Shown piece by piece: positions 1-9,636 of a stretch of 21,388 nucleotides of DNA. The notes beneath the pieces were generated by a model that did not search any database, was not told the DNA's origin, and saw only the letters and a program-made list of their open reading frames with translations. Origin of the DNA: Azolla pinnata (taxonomy: Eukaryota > Streptophyta > Polypodiopsida > Salviniales > Salviniaceae); the NCBI GenBank assembly GCA_037176905.1, contig JBBBWG010010779.1, positions 1 through 21,388 of the forward strand, written 5' to 3'. Positions within the stretch are counted from its first letter, which is position 1. Every line of letters starts with the position of its first letter. A program made the position numbers and the translations under genes.

Positions 1-94
1 AGACGTCGCAAGTCGTTTTTAACGTCAATATGCTAATGCTTAGAGATATTGTCAAATATTGGAATATTATAATTATTAATTGAAGTAAGATATT

Positions 95-870
95 GTGATG
101 GATAAGCTTTGGGCTTATGTAGCTATAGGTCATAGGTTCAAGTACCTTCATAACCCTTTTGTGCTGGTACTCGTGATACCTGCAATTTTTCAGCATATTG
201 CTAATGATATCTTGCGTGATTTTTTGGACATTTTTCTTATTATTTACCTGGATGATCTGTTCATCTTCTCCAAGACATAGGAGGAACATAATGCCAAAAT
301 GCAACAAATTCTACAGCGCTTGCGTGATTAGGACCTTTATGCTAAGCTGGAGACATGCAGTTTTGACTGCAAACAAGTAGAATTTCTGGGCTATGTTGTT
401 TCATGAGAAGGAATCTCTATGGATCCAGCTAAAGTCCAAACCATGTTCTGTCTGAGATGTTCAATGTTTCTTAGGATTTTCCAACTTTTATCGCAAATTC
501 ATAAAAAATTATCCATCACTCATTCTGCCCCTTACACAGCTTACCCAAAAGAATCAGTCTTTTATTTGGACAACAAGTATAGTCAAGGCTTTTACAGAAT
601 TAAAGAAGGCATTTACATCCGCTCCTATATTGGCTCATGTTGATCCCCTCAAGCCATTTCTTATAGAATCTGATGCATCTGATTTTGCTCTTGGAAGTAT
701 TTTGTCCCAACACAGAGAAGAGAAGATGGACTCCTTCATCCCGTGGCCTTCCATTCACGTAAGTTTACAGCCACTGAGATCAATTATGAAATGTATATAT
801 ACTGGCATTTACATGATGAATTTATGTTTGATCAATCGGTTAGACAAATTGAGTCTCTAGATAAGGTCGT
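95..870 (+). pseudogene. Ty3/gypsy pol remnant: reverse transcriptase and RNase H
   Basis: This is a decayed piece of an LTR-retrotransposon polyprotein. The RT active-site block reads IIYLDDLFIFSK (about 237-277), preceded by a degraded PFGL-like stretch and PAIFQ. The same frame runs on through stop codons at 278, 332 and 404 (motifs KLETCSF and VEFLGYVVS). A frameshift near 460-473 leads to FSNFYRKFI, then to the RNase H start FLIESDASDFALGSILSQ (about 657-711). A second frameshift near 738 leads to HPVAFHSRKFTATEINYE. The motif order is that of Ty3/gypsy pol. It cannot make a working enzyme. The matching integrase end lies at 3425-3850, and the LTR-like pair at 876-3380 lies between the two parts. 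Confidence 0.9.
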
Positions 871-875
871 TGGTT

Positions 876-1480
876 TGAAACCCGTCTATATGACACTTAG
901 GGCCTTCGACTAGAAGATACCAGATTTTATGCGAATAAGATTAAAGAATTCATTGAAGTGTAATAATTAGATAACTTTCATTAGCAAAGAAAAATGATTA
1001 CAACTGATCCCAGATTTGGGAAAATTGGGCCTAATGAGAGTAACTGATTATAGCTTCCAAGAGTTTGGGTTTTAGCTGATAGATTTTAGATTAGGATCTA
1101 TTAGAGATAGATTTGAGATTCAGATCTATGAATTTCTAGGGTTTTGGATTCTGTGAGAATTTAGAGTGTTTTTTAGGATTTGAGGTTTGGATTAGAAGTA
1201 TGAGATTCTGTCCCCAATCCTTGACTAAGAAAATTTAGTTTTATGCCCCTTCACTCCTCCCAAATTTGCATTGTTGAAACCCTAGTTTGCATGACATTTG
1301 CATGACATCCAGTTCAATTGTATGCATCCCACGTGACATTTACTTTAGTTGCATGACCTTCACATTCAGTTGTATGCATCCCACGTGGCGTTTACTTTCC
1401 AGGTGTGAACATGTCCAATATGATCTGAACTAGTATGGCCAAGTTTGAACTCATCTCAACATCCGTCCAAGTTTGTGATA
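876..1480 (-). repeat. LTR-like copy, minus orientation (left arm of inverted pair)
   Basis: The reverse complement of this stretch matches 2590-3380 almost end to end. Shared landmarks are GCGAATAAGATTAAAGAAT (about 932), CCAAGAGTTTGGGTTTT (about 1057) and the CCCACGTG-containing units at 1328-1390. In the minus sense it ends in CA at 876, like an LTR 3' end. Compared with the right arm it has lost the TATA-like stretch and one 103-bp unit, and similarity stops near 1480, before the 27/20-bp array. The junction at 876 falls inside the RNase H remnant. Confidence 0.7.
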
Positions 1481-2312
1481 CCAAATCTCATGCTCTAAGA
1501 CTTTCCACGCTCCGCCATCGCCTGACAATGCTTTGGTTTCTACTAAAAGTTTGCTCTCATACAACCAACCCTTCTCCTAACTCACACCATGGCCCTTTCC
1601 TCTCAACCAATGGGGCTCTCATACAATCCTCCCCCTAACTCACACCATGGCCATGCATACATGGCTAGCCACATGTCTCAACATGCCCACATGTCATGCC
1701 TTGCCATGGCCTATATACGATTATGATATAAGAGCGGCCCAACCAATTTCAGAGTAGCCTATTGACTATGGCGTTCGAAGCACCCCAAGCATGGGCTTGC
1801 CGTGTACGACATGGATCCTGCACGCTACGCACGCTACTCCTATGCGGAGAGCTATCTCAAATAGAGATATCTGTATTATGTATATGTCCCTACTTAGATA
1901 CTGCTGAATCTGAGATATCTCACTTTTATGTTTCTCCATCTTCTCCAACTTTATACATCCATAACTTGATACGTAGTTGTTTGTTTCATACATAGTAAAA
2001 TGCTTTTGGAAGCTCTTGAAGACCTCCATCTCCTTGCACAAGCCATCTAACTAATCTAAAATAATTATTTTATTATTTTTCATATCGTGTGTAAATAAGC
2101 ACATGACATTTACCCTCACTAAATCTACGCATCCACCAATATGTGACAATTTTGTTCAATGTCCTCTTCCTTTTTGATACTTTATTTCGTCCTCAATTCT
2201 CAAGGCAGAATTGTCTAAAACTTCGAATCCGATTTCCACTCTGTCTCTTCTCGTGAAGATCTTGATTTTTTTCTTGGCAATTGCCAAAGCAAGTGTTCAA
2301 ACCGTTTCGTAC
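1481..2312. other. Spacer between the two LTR-like copies, no gene
   Basis: No convincing coding region is present; short open frames at 1435-1638 and 1762-2041 match no domain I recognise. The stretch has a direct repeat of period 62 bp (copies begin at 1554 and 1616 with CTCTCATACAA and both end in CTAACTCACACCATGGCC). Inverted GAGATATC motifs occur around 1867 and 1912. It may be U3 of the left LTR-like copy or unrelated DNA. Confidence 0.5.
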
Positions 2313-2573
2313 TCGGTTGGGCCACTCCGAATGCTATACTTGGTCGGACCATTCCATACTCAGTTAGGCCACTCCAAATGCCATACTCAGTCAGACCGGT
2401 CCAAGCTCAGTTAGGCCGCTTTGAATGCCAAACTAAGTCGGGCCGCTCCGAATGCCAAACTCGGTTGGACCGTTTTGTGCTTGGTCAGGCCGCTTTGAAT
2501 GCCATACTCAGTTGGACAGCTCCGAATTCGGTTAGGCCACTTCGAACGCTAAACTCGGTTAGACCACTCCAAA
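2313..2573 (+). repeat. Tandem array of alternating 27-bp and 20-bp units
   Basis: Eleven units can be read by eye. Long units (27 bp) follow TCGGTTAGGCCGCTCCGAAT plus GCCAAAC. Short units (20 bp) follow TCGGTTGGACCGCTCCAAAC. The order is long-short-long-short-long-long-short-long-short-long-short, so the usual higher-order period is 47 bp. The array lies directly 5' of the right LTR-like copy and is absent from the left copy. The open frames crossing it are by-products of the repeat. Confidence 0.8.
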
Positions 2574-2589
2574 CTCGAACGAATGCTTT

Positions 2590-3380
2590 GATGAGTTCAA
2601 ACTTGACTATACTTGTACAGACCATATGGAACGTGTTCGCACTCAGCCGTAGTAGTTCGAATAATATTGGACACATTTACACCTGGTGTAATTAAATGTG
2701 AAGGCCATGCAACTAAAGTAAATGCCACGTGGGATGTATTTGCACTCGGCCGTACTAGTTCGAATCATATTAGACACGTTTACACCTGGTGTAATTAAAT
2801 GTGGAGGCCATGCAACTAAAGTAAACACCTCGTGGGATACATGCAATTGAATGTGGAAGCCATGCAACTAAAGTAAACGCCAAGTGGGGTGCATGTAATT
2901 GAACTGGAGGTCATGCAAACTAGAGTTTCAATATATAGATCTAGAAGGAGTGAAGGGGCATAAAACCAAATTCTCTTAGTCAAGGGTGGGGGAAACAACT
3001 CTCATACTTCTAATCCAAACCCTGAATCCTAGAGGGAAAAAACCCTAATTTCTCACAGAATTTGAAATCCATTCTCTGAAATCAGAAACCCTAGAAATTT
3101 ATAAATCTGAATCTCAAATCCATCTCCGATAGATCCTAATCTAAAATCTATCGATCAAACCCCCTAATCCGAATTGGATCTCTAAAAACCCAAACTCTTG
3201 GAAACTGTAATCTTTTAATCTCCTTAAGCCCAATTTTCTTTAATACTAAATCTAGGACCAATTGTAATCACTTTTCTTTGTGTATGAAAGCCTACTAATT
3301 ATTTCATTTCAATAAATTCTTTAATCTTATTCGCATGAAATCAGGTATCCTCTAGTAGGAGGCCCCGTGGTCTTGTCTCA
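2590..3380 (+). repeat. LTR-like copy, plus orientation (right arm of inverted pair)
   Basis: This is the inverted partner of 876-1480. It reads like an LTR in the plus sense: G-box-bearing repeats (CCACGTGG at 2724), a TATA-like CAATATATAG near 2928, a 5'-UTR-like stretch, a poly(A) signal AATAAA near 3310 and an end in TCTCA at 3380. Its 5' limit is uncertain and may include the 27/20-bp array. No internal retrotransposon region follows, so a solo LTR or a rearranged fragment is likely. Confidence 0.65.
2639..2865 (+). repeat. 103-bp tandem repeat inside the LTR-like copy
   Basis: Two adjacent copies begin with GCACTC(A/G)GCCGTA at 2639 and 2742. Each contains CACCTGGTGTAATTAAATGTG followed by GGCCATGCAACTAAAGTAAA. 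A third partial copy of the second half follows at about 2850-2895. ACGTG cores recur in these units. Confidence 0.75.
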
Positions 3381-3424
3381 AGTCCATGCATCCCCATTGT
3401 ATTTTCACGACACCACTTTTAAGT

Positions 3425-3850
3425 CGATCATAATAGGCATTCTCGTGCTCTTAATCCCGGACAAAGTTTTGTCTTACGTGTACCGTATAATTCAAATTCT
3501 CTATCGACGGGTAACTATGCTAAATTAGTCCCACGTTATTGTAGACCATTTACAGGCCTCAGGCATATTGATTCTTCTGCCTATCATATCGATCTACCTA
3601 TTGGTGTATATGTCCATCTAGTATTCCATCTTAATCATGTGAAGAAATTCTTGGTTCTGACGACAATATGGTAACTATTAAAGATCTAGTAATTCTTGAG
3701 GATTTAGCTTCTAAGCCTCATTCACCAAAAACATTTCTTGACTCTTGAACTAAAAATTTGAGATCTAAACAAATTCAATTATACAAAATTAAATGGTTGG
3801 ATCGATCTAGTCACGATGCTGCTTGGGAGAAAAAAGAACATTCTATATGC
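3425..3850 (+). pseudogene. Ty3/gypsy integrase C-terminus with chromodomain-like tail (remnant)
   Basis: The frame starting near 3463 reads GQSFVLRVPYNSNSLSTG, then PRYCRPFTGLRHIDSSAYHI and VHLVFHLNHVKKFL. These are the GPY/F-type C-terminal block and the 'VFHVSxLKK' motif of Ty3/gypsy integrases. After a one-base shift near 3657 it continues as DDNMVTIKDLVILEDL and then LYKIKWLDRSSHDAAWEKKE, which resembles the last strand and helix of a retrotransposon chromodomain. One stop codon (TGA at about 3746) lies inside. It probably belongs to the element whose RT lies at 95-870. The same integrase family recurs on the minus strand at 11339-12060. Confidence 0.85.
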
Positions 3851-3862
3851 AAGTATATCTGT

Positions 3863-3881
3863 ACACACACACACACACACA
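3863..3881. repeat. (AC)n microsatellite
   Basis: This is an uninterrupted AC dinucleotide run at the point where the integrase remnant loses its reading frame; AT-rich DNA follows. Confidence 0.95.
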
Positions 3882-4140
3882 AATGAATATGCAAGTATGT
3901 ATGCATATACATATATATTGTTTATAACTATACATGTGTTTATGTATATACAAATCAATGAATATTTATGGGAGAAGACAAAGAAGTATGAAATGAGAAT
4001 ATCTCACATGAACAGTCCAATTCGAGAAGCGTCTTGTATAATTAGGTAGTGAGGTTTTAAATATTTATTATCGTTAAAGTTCTTAGCTCATGGAGTCGAA
4101 CAAATAGGAAATATACCAATGCATAAAATGACAATCAGAT
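3882..4140. other. AT-rich intergenic DNA
   Basis: I see no gene or clear repeat here beyond scattered ATGTATATAC-like simple sequence. Confidence 0.5.
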
Positions 4141-4672
4141 ATTAAAAAAAAAATGATAATACTTTTATTTTTTTTCAAAAATATATATTTCTAGCCAGGT
4201 CAAATTTGTCACAATTTGATTACATCTTTTACCATGCACTTATGGCGATAATGGTCGCATTAACCACATTGTAGTACTGATATGACCATAGACGTAACCA
4301 AAACATTTAATAAAGACGCAACAAATTTCGTGGTACTATATGCTTATAGTTGTGGTAAATTTCACATATATTATACGTCTATTGTTATGGTAAATCTTGC
4401 GATAAGGTAAGCAGTAAACTTATGGTAAGGTCGCGTTTATAGTTGTGTCAAGTTACTGGGTAAATGTGCGTCTATAATTGCATCAAATTACGCGATAAAT
4501 TATCTTTAAAATTTACAATAAATCTCGCGTATGCTATCATGTCTATGATCGCGATAATTTCCCAGCAACCAGTTCTGTTGATAGAAATGACCATAGACGT
4601 GATTCGGAATGCAAAATTTATTAACAAATTTTGCGTTTACAAGCATATCAATGACAGAAATACCATGTGATT
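4141..4672. repeat. Decayed CACTA-type subterminal DNA
   Basis: The stretch is littered with worn copies of the motif seen intact at 20652-20965: GTGGTAAATTT (4354), ATGGTAAATCTTGCGATAA (4389), TGGTAAGGTCGCG (4422), TACGCGATAAATTA (4489) and ACAATAAATCTCGCG (4512). A worn terminus may lie near 4279 (reverse complement TACTACAATG) and another near 4660 (ATACCATGTGATTT, compare ATACCTTGTAGTG at 18883). Most former CG steps now read TG or CA. The exact ends cannot be fixed. Confidence 0.5.
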
Positions 4673-5733
4673 TGTGTAATTTGTGCCCTAAACTAAGTAA
4701 ATTTATTATTATTGTGTAGGGAGATATCGTTAGTCGCAAGCTGTTTTGGGATGAGGAAGATTATCATAAGCAACGTCCATGACATGAGGCGTGAATGTAA
4801 TTCAAGAGGAGAGGTTGATCACGGATGAGCAATTATGTCCAATATTACAGGTGAACCGGCACTAGTTGGACCAATTACTAGGTAGATGTTGAACCAGGTG
4901 AACCGACACTAGTTGGACCAATTACTTGACACTGGTCTTGCTTCATGAACGACGGACACGGAGGTGATGCACACCGACTCAAGATCCGATCATGTCTCAT
5001 ATCTACACTTAGATATATCTACAACGATTATAATCCAAGTGAGTATTGTGTGTTAGATTAGACTTTCTTTTGTTATCCTTTTTAGACTCTCATTAATTTG
5101 TATTTGGTTTGACAATAGTGTGTAAAAAACTTTTTTGGGAAGATATATTTTGTTTTGGGAATGTTGGTTTCCGTAAAGAAGTAGAGTCATCTTTTATATC
5201 CGCAAAGGATTAGGCATAAGTGTTCATGTGTGTGAAAGATCGGTAAAGAGAGCAATTGAGTGAGAGAGAGATACATAGCATATGAGATAGGAAGGAATGT
5301 ATGGATAAAGAAGAATCACTATTGGGCATGATTGGCCACAATGGGGGTTGAGAGATAATGGGATAAACCATATACACAAATCTATAATGCTCAAACCAAT
5401 CTTACAACGTGCCAAATGGTTTACTTACATTTACATATAAAGCCTAAAATTCTTTCTTTCAAGATAGTGGGTTGACATAAGGCACAATCAAGGCATGATG
5501 GCTCTATAAAGGCATCTAGCTGATTAGATTCTCCTAGTTTGTCAACTCAATAGCTTTGCATTTTGATGGCAAAGCCATATTTCCCCATTTTTCTCCTTGA
5601 AAGATTAAGGACATAAACTTTTCAAATAGCTACACCTGGTTCTGGATCGATTGATGTGGATACAGAAGAGCAGGATGTGCTACCCATCATGGATAGCATA
5701 GTTCGAGCAACATTGAACTGAAAGGTATGTTAC
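4673..5733. other. Intergenic DNA without a recognisable gene
   Basis: About 1 kb shows no coding potential I can support. The only structure I saw is the 31-bp direct repeat at 4849-4926. Confidence 0.5.
4849..4926. repeat. 31-bp direct repeat, period 47 bp
   Basis: Two copies differing by one base (AGGTGAACCGGCACTAG at 4849 and AGGTGAACCGACACTAG at 4896) both continue TTGGACCAATTACT. A 16-bp spacer separates them. No function is evident. Confidence 0.85.
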
Positions 5734-6096
5734 CACACATTAGCAATTGTCCTAAAACTTGTAACAAAAACATGGTAAACTGGCAACAATTTTGGAATAA
5801 ACTAGCAGCAAACGTGCGACAAGTTTTGCGGCACACTTGTGGCCATTTCACAACAGTGTTGGGTCAAATTGGCAGTCAAGGTTTAGAAATTTTGCACCAA
5901 CATTGCGGAGAATTCTCTAAACATATTGCGGTAACTTAACGCCTATTTGCATGGTAAATGTCGTAATAAAACTCGCGTTAAAATCGTGGCAAAATGGGTT
6001 ATGGTCCTTGACACACCATTGACATGATTTGAATTCCAAAATCATGAACAATTTTCGCGTCAAACAACGTGTCATATTGACTAAAACCTTATAGTG
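5734..6096. mobile_element. Decayed small CACTA-like element
   Basis: The right end, read on the minus strand from 6096, is CACTATAAGGTTTTAGTCA, close to the CACTACAAGGTATCAGACTG terminus at 18895. A possible worn left end is CACACATTAGCAATTGTCC at 5734. The interior has many decayed subterminal motifs (ATGGTAAACTGG, TTGCGGTAACTTAACGC, AAAATCGTGGCAAAATGG). Flanking triplets are TAC and TAA, so a 3-bp target duplication is only partly kept. At about 363 bp it would be non-autonomous. Its right end lies 232 bp past the stop codon of the bHLH gene. Confidence 0.45.
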
Positions 6097-6327
6097 TAAT
6101 CCTTATACCATACATCCATGGCTCCCAAATCTCTGATCATGATATAATGGAATAATATACAACTAAATTGCTGAATTGATGGAACTATAAGTGTCTCCCA
6201 AAATGAAATTGGTATAATATTTCGTATTTGCAGATAATATAGAGACCAATATTTGAAACTTGGACATGATTTGTAAGGACGCCGAGGTGTTGATGGACAC
6301 AATTAGAAATAGATGACTATATTTATT

Positions 6328-8192
6328 TTATATCGTGATGTTGATGGAAGCGTTGAGGAGCAGCAATTCAGCATGGCTTGACACATTCACATGGTCGAAG
6401 ATGAGGCCCACCGACTCCAACATGCTCATGAGATCGACAAGCGAGCCTGATGTCTTACGGCATGAAACTCGAATGTTCAACCTCTCTTCTTGATCTATCT
6501 CTACTTCCACCTGATGCACCGATCAATACTACCCGCCTCATTATAGTTGTAATTAGTTAAGAACATCAATTCATGAATGAGCTTGAATGATATTTAATGA
6601 AGATGTTAGTAGCACTAATGGGCTAGAATAAATATTGATACAATATAAATAAATAATTGGACTCAGAATTAAAATTAACACTAATAATTCTCAAAATACC
6701 ACTATCATATGAATGAAAACATTTTGTAGCCACAGGAAAACAATCATAAAACACAGAATTGCTATTTGTGTATTTACTGTTCAATCTGTATTCTCCAATG
6801 TTATTAATTGATGTCTTATACAATTGATGTTTATTGAGTAAATTAGTTACCTCGGCATCTAGATCATTAAGGTCTGAGTACTCCTGCAACATTGACTTGG
6901 TCATGCTTCCCTTGAGACTCTTGATTTCGTTCCTCAACACTTGCAGGTAGCCCAGCGCATCTCTGATCACACATGGCTGCACCGCCCGATCAAAAATCCA
7001 CGTCAATTAGACTGTTGATCACGTTAGATTAATCTGGATCAGAATTGGTCTGATCCTACTGTTTATTGCTTAATCATCCATGTATGGCTACGATTGATTG
7101 TATTAAGCATGTTCCATTGGTCGAAGAAGCCAATCGTCAGCTTATACAGTAACCCAATTATTACTATTCTACTATTATTTATATTGGCACCATATTGATT
7201 GCCCAGCGGGTTAATCCTGACGACGACGTCTGTATAATTAAGATCTCAACAATTGTATAATTAGCCGCCTATCCGGCCTATCTCATTCATTAATCTGGCC
7301 CTTCAAAATTAATGTGCAGAAACATGGGTGCATGCATTATCTATGGCTGCCGGATGATCTGGAAAGAAAACGCAGCTAGAAAAGAGACATCTTAAAACGC
7401 AGCTGATGGTCTTACGTGCGAATCGATGTCTCCAAAGGTATGCATCGAATCCGGCGGGATTATGGACTGTAAGGATCGAAGCCTCTGCAGAAGGATGCTC
7501 GATCGACGTAATCCCATAATGTCGTTGATGTAGTCGTGCTCATCAGCGGCATCGCTAGCGATCGTGGGCGGTTCCATCTCTACGCTGATAGTACTCCGAT
7601 GATGGAGATCATCGGCATCGTTATCATTAACAACAGTAGTACTGCATGAGGTTAAGATGGGATCACTGTCAAGATTAGTCCCAGTACGGTTAATTATGTG
7701 AGGTCGATGTCGGCGCCGATGCATCATTACAGTTGTTGATGAGGATGCCGGAGATGATGTTGATGCCGAAATATAGGAGAATGGTGATGATGTTGATGGT
7801 GGTGATGACGTTGATGATGATGATGGATTCTTCGAGATCACGCATCGGCTCGCATGTCTGAGGAGCATCTTCACTTCATGGCTGAACCTCATATTGCGCC
7901 TCCTCTTCCTCCTCCCGGCCTTAGTTATAACGTTATGAAGATCCTTCTGCTCATCATCATCATCATCACCATCATCATCATATTTCTCATTCTCCTTCAT
8001 ATTCACGGAGTAATCAACCGATGGATCCCGATTCATTACCATTGCATGGTCTTCATGCAAGCCTGTAACTTGGGCTTCATCCTCCTCCTCATCGGCATCC
8101 ACGTTGCTCTCCATATCATCTTCTTCTTCTAACTCTTCGATATATTCCCCTCTAGTGTCTTCATCAGCTGCCACGTCTTTCGCTGCCGCCAT
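6328..8192 (-). CDS. Atypical bHLH protein with C-terminal ACT-like domain (three exons)
   Basis: My model has exons 8192-7416, 6976-6851 and 6510-6328, all joined in phase 0. Donors are CAC|GTAAGA and GAG|GTAACT; acceptors are GTGCAG|CCA (poor pyrimidine tract) and CATCAG|GTG. The product is 361 aa. The ATG at 8192 has A at -3 and G at +4; an in-frame ATG seven codons upstream is possible. Residues 11-87 are very acidic, ending in an Asp run encoded by GAT repeats. GRRKRRRNMR (93-102) is a likely nuclear signal, and 120-155 is Ser-rich. Helix 1 is RSSILLQRLRSLQSIIPP (230-247). The loop and helix 2 cross intron 1, with PCVIRDALGYLQVLRNEI opening exon 2. Exon 3 encodes an ACT-like fold of the kind found at the C-terminus of many plant bHLH factors (VEVEIDQEERLNIRVS to the end). 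The basic region lacks the usual His and Glu, so it may dimerise without binding an E-box. AATAAA follows the stop at 6327-6322. The subfamily is not certain. Confidence 0.85.
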
Positions 8193-9111
8193 GATCCTAT
8201 AAGTAATTACCAATCGCCGCCAATTTATCTGCGAAATTGCACCACTGCTACTAGGCCTTGACTACTGGCCGGTAATTATAATTGCCGTATCGCGAATCAT
8301 CAATAATTACTGTATGCTAATTGCTAATCAAATATTTAGAGATTATAGGCATAATATAGATACATACATGCGGCATGGGTTTCTTTCTAGTTATCTCAAT
8401 CAACGGATCATGAGGAACCGTAGATCATCGGATTCTCTACATCCCTCTCTAAACTAGCAGGATGATGGTGACCAATCTCTGAACTGAGATTGCTATAGCT
8501 GCTGGTAGATTAGAGATTCTGTAACCTCTCCTGATCTGGAATATTTACCTATACACTATCATGATTCATGAAGATTTTAGATCCGGGGCCGTGGAAGCAT
8601 AACATTAAGATCTCTTTCTCCCCCTCCTTCGATCTATGTTAAGCGGGGGTTGATCAGATCAGAGATCTCTGAACAGAAATTACGACTATATGTGTATAAT
8701 AGAGATGGGCGATTAAGACTATCTCTAATTAGCTGCCATGTCATGCCTAAATGTATGTATCTCACATCTTATTTAGGTGTATGTACTTAAATGGGTGAGG
8801 GAGAAAGACAGTGTAGATTAGTTAATGCGCGATCGATCCATCGCCCCGCCCACTGCCACATGTATAACCCGGCACTGAAGACTTGAAGACCATTCCTTTA
8901 TTTGAATTTAGTGCACTGCTGCATCTAATTATGAGCTGAGATTGATGTGGGGTAGGCCTGCAGATTTGAAACCGAATGGCGAGGGCGATGTAGGCAGTGT
9001 GATCACAGAGTATTGGTCGCCCGCGTAAGTCTTTTATCTACACGTTTTTCCCATTCCCATTGAACCCAGCCGGCCGCAAGTAAATAGACAATGTCATATG
9101 TTTATGTATAC
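8193..9111. other. Upstream region of the bHLH gene
   Basis: This non-coding stretch should hold the 5' UTR and promoter. I could not settle on a TATA box on the minus strand. An E-box CACATG lies at 8857-8862. I see no repeats or open frames worth listing. Confidence 0.4.
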
Positions 9112-9513
9112 GGGAGAATTACCAAAAGCGTTTAGGCAAATTATAAATTACATTTTAACGTTTATTGGAATCAGAAATTACAAATTAATACCTAATCTTA
9201 TTTTTCAATAAAAATTAGCACCCAATTAATTCCGCTTGTATTGATTTTGTCCCTAATCTGCCCGTCGATTTTATCTTAATCGATTCTATTATTATATATT
9301 CGATTCACAATTAATTGAATAGCACATTAATTTTAGAATCTATTCAATTGAATAACACATTAATTTGGTGTTAATCAATGAGCTAATTAGATGTTAATCG
9401 AACTCACAATTAATTGATTTGGTGTTAATCAATAAATTGCGTGTTTAAATTGATTTGTAATTTCTAGTTTTTGCAGGCGTTAAATCTTGTTAGCGTTTTT
9501 TGGTAATTTTCTC
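9112..9513. mobile_element. Mutator-type MITE (402 bp)
   Basis: The left end GGGAGAATTACCAAAAGCG and the reverse complement of the right end GAGAAAATTACCAAAAAACG form an inverted repeat. Matched inner blocks (AGAAATTACAAAT) extend it to about 70 bp. Flanks TATGTATAC (9103-9111) and TATGTATAT (9514-9522) are a 9-bp target duplication with one mismatch. A 9-bp duplication and ends like GAGATAATTGCC are marks of the Mutator superfamily. The interior is AT-rich with repeated TTAATTGAAT and TTGGTGTTAATCAAT motifs and no coding sequence. It sits about 0.9 kb upstream of the bHLH start. Confidence 0.8.
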
Positions 9514-9593
9514 TATGTATATATACGACATGATCGATCCGTCTATTTATCGGCCTCTGATAACTGTGACTTTGGCGTGTGCGCACTGCGTGT

Positions 9594-9636
9594 TATATAT
9601 ATATATATTTAGATAGATAGATAAATAGATAGATAC
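9594..9636. repeat. (TA)n and (GATA)n microsatellites
   Basis: A TA run of about 15 bases is followed by AGATAGATAGATAAATAGAT. This is simple-sequence DNA. Confidence 0.9.

Noticed and set aside
1762..2041. Overlapping open frames on both strands in the LTR spacer
   Set aside because: No motif, no homologous domain by eye and ordinary length for random ORFs.
2211..2695. Frames through the 27/20-bp array as secreted repeat proteins
   Set aside because: The frame changes between unit types, and the sequence belongs to LTR-associated repeat DNA.
7854..8132. 92-codon plus-strand frame with a poly-Ile hydrophobic stretch
   Set aside because: It is antisense to the Asp-rich part of bHLH exon 1; the Ile run is the complement of GAT repeats.
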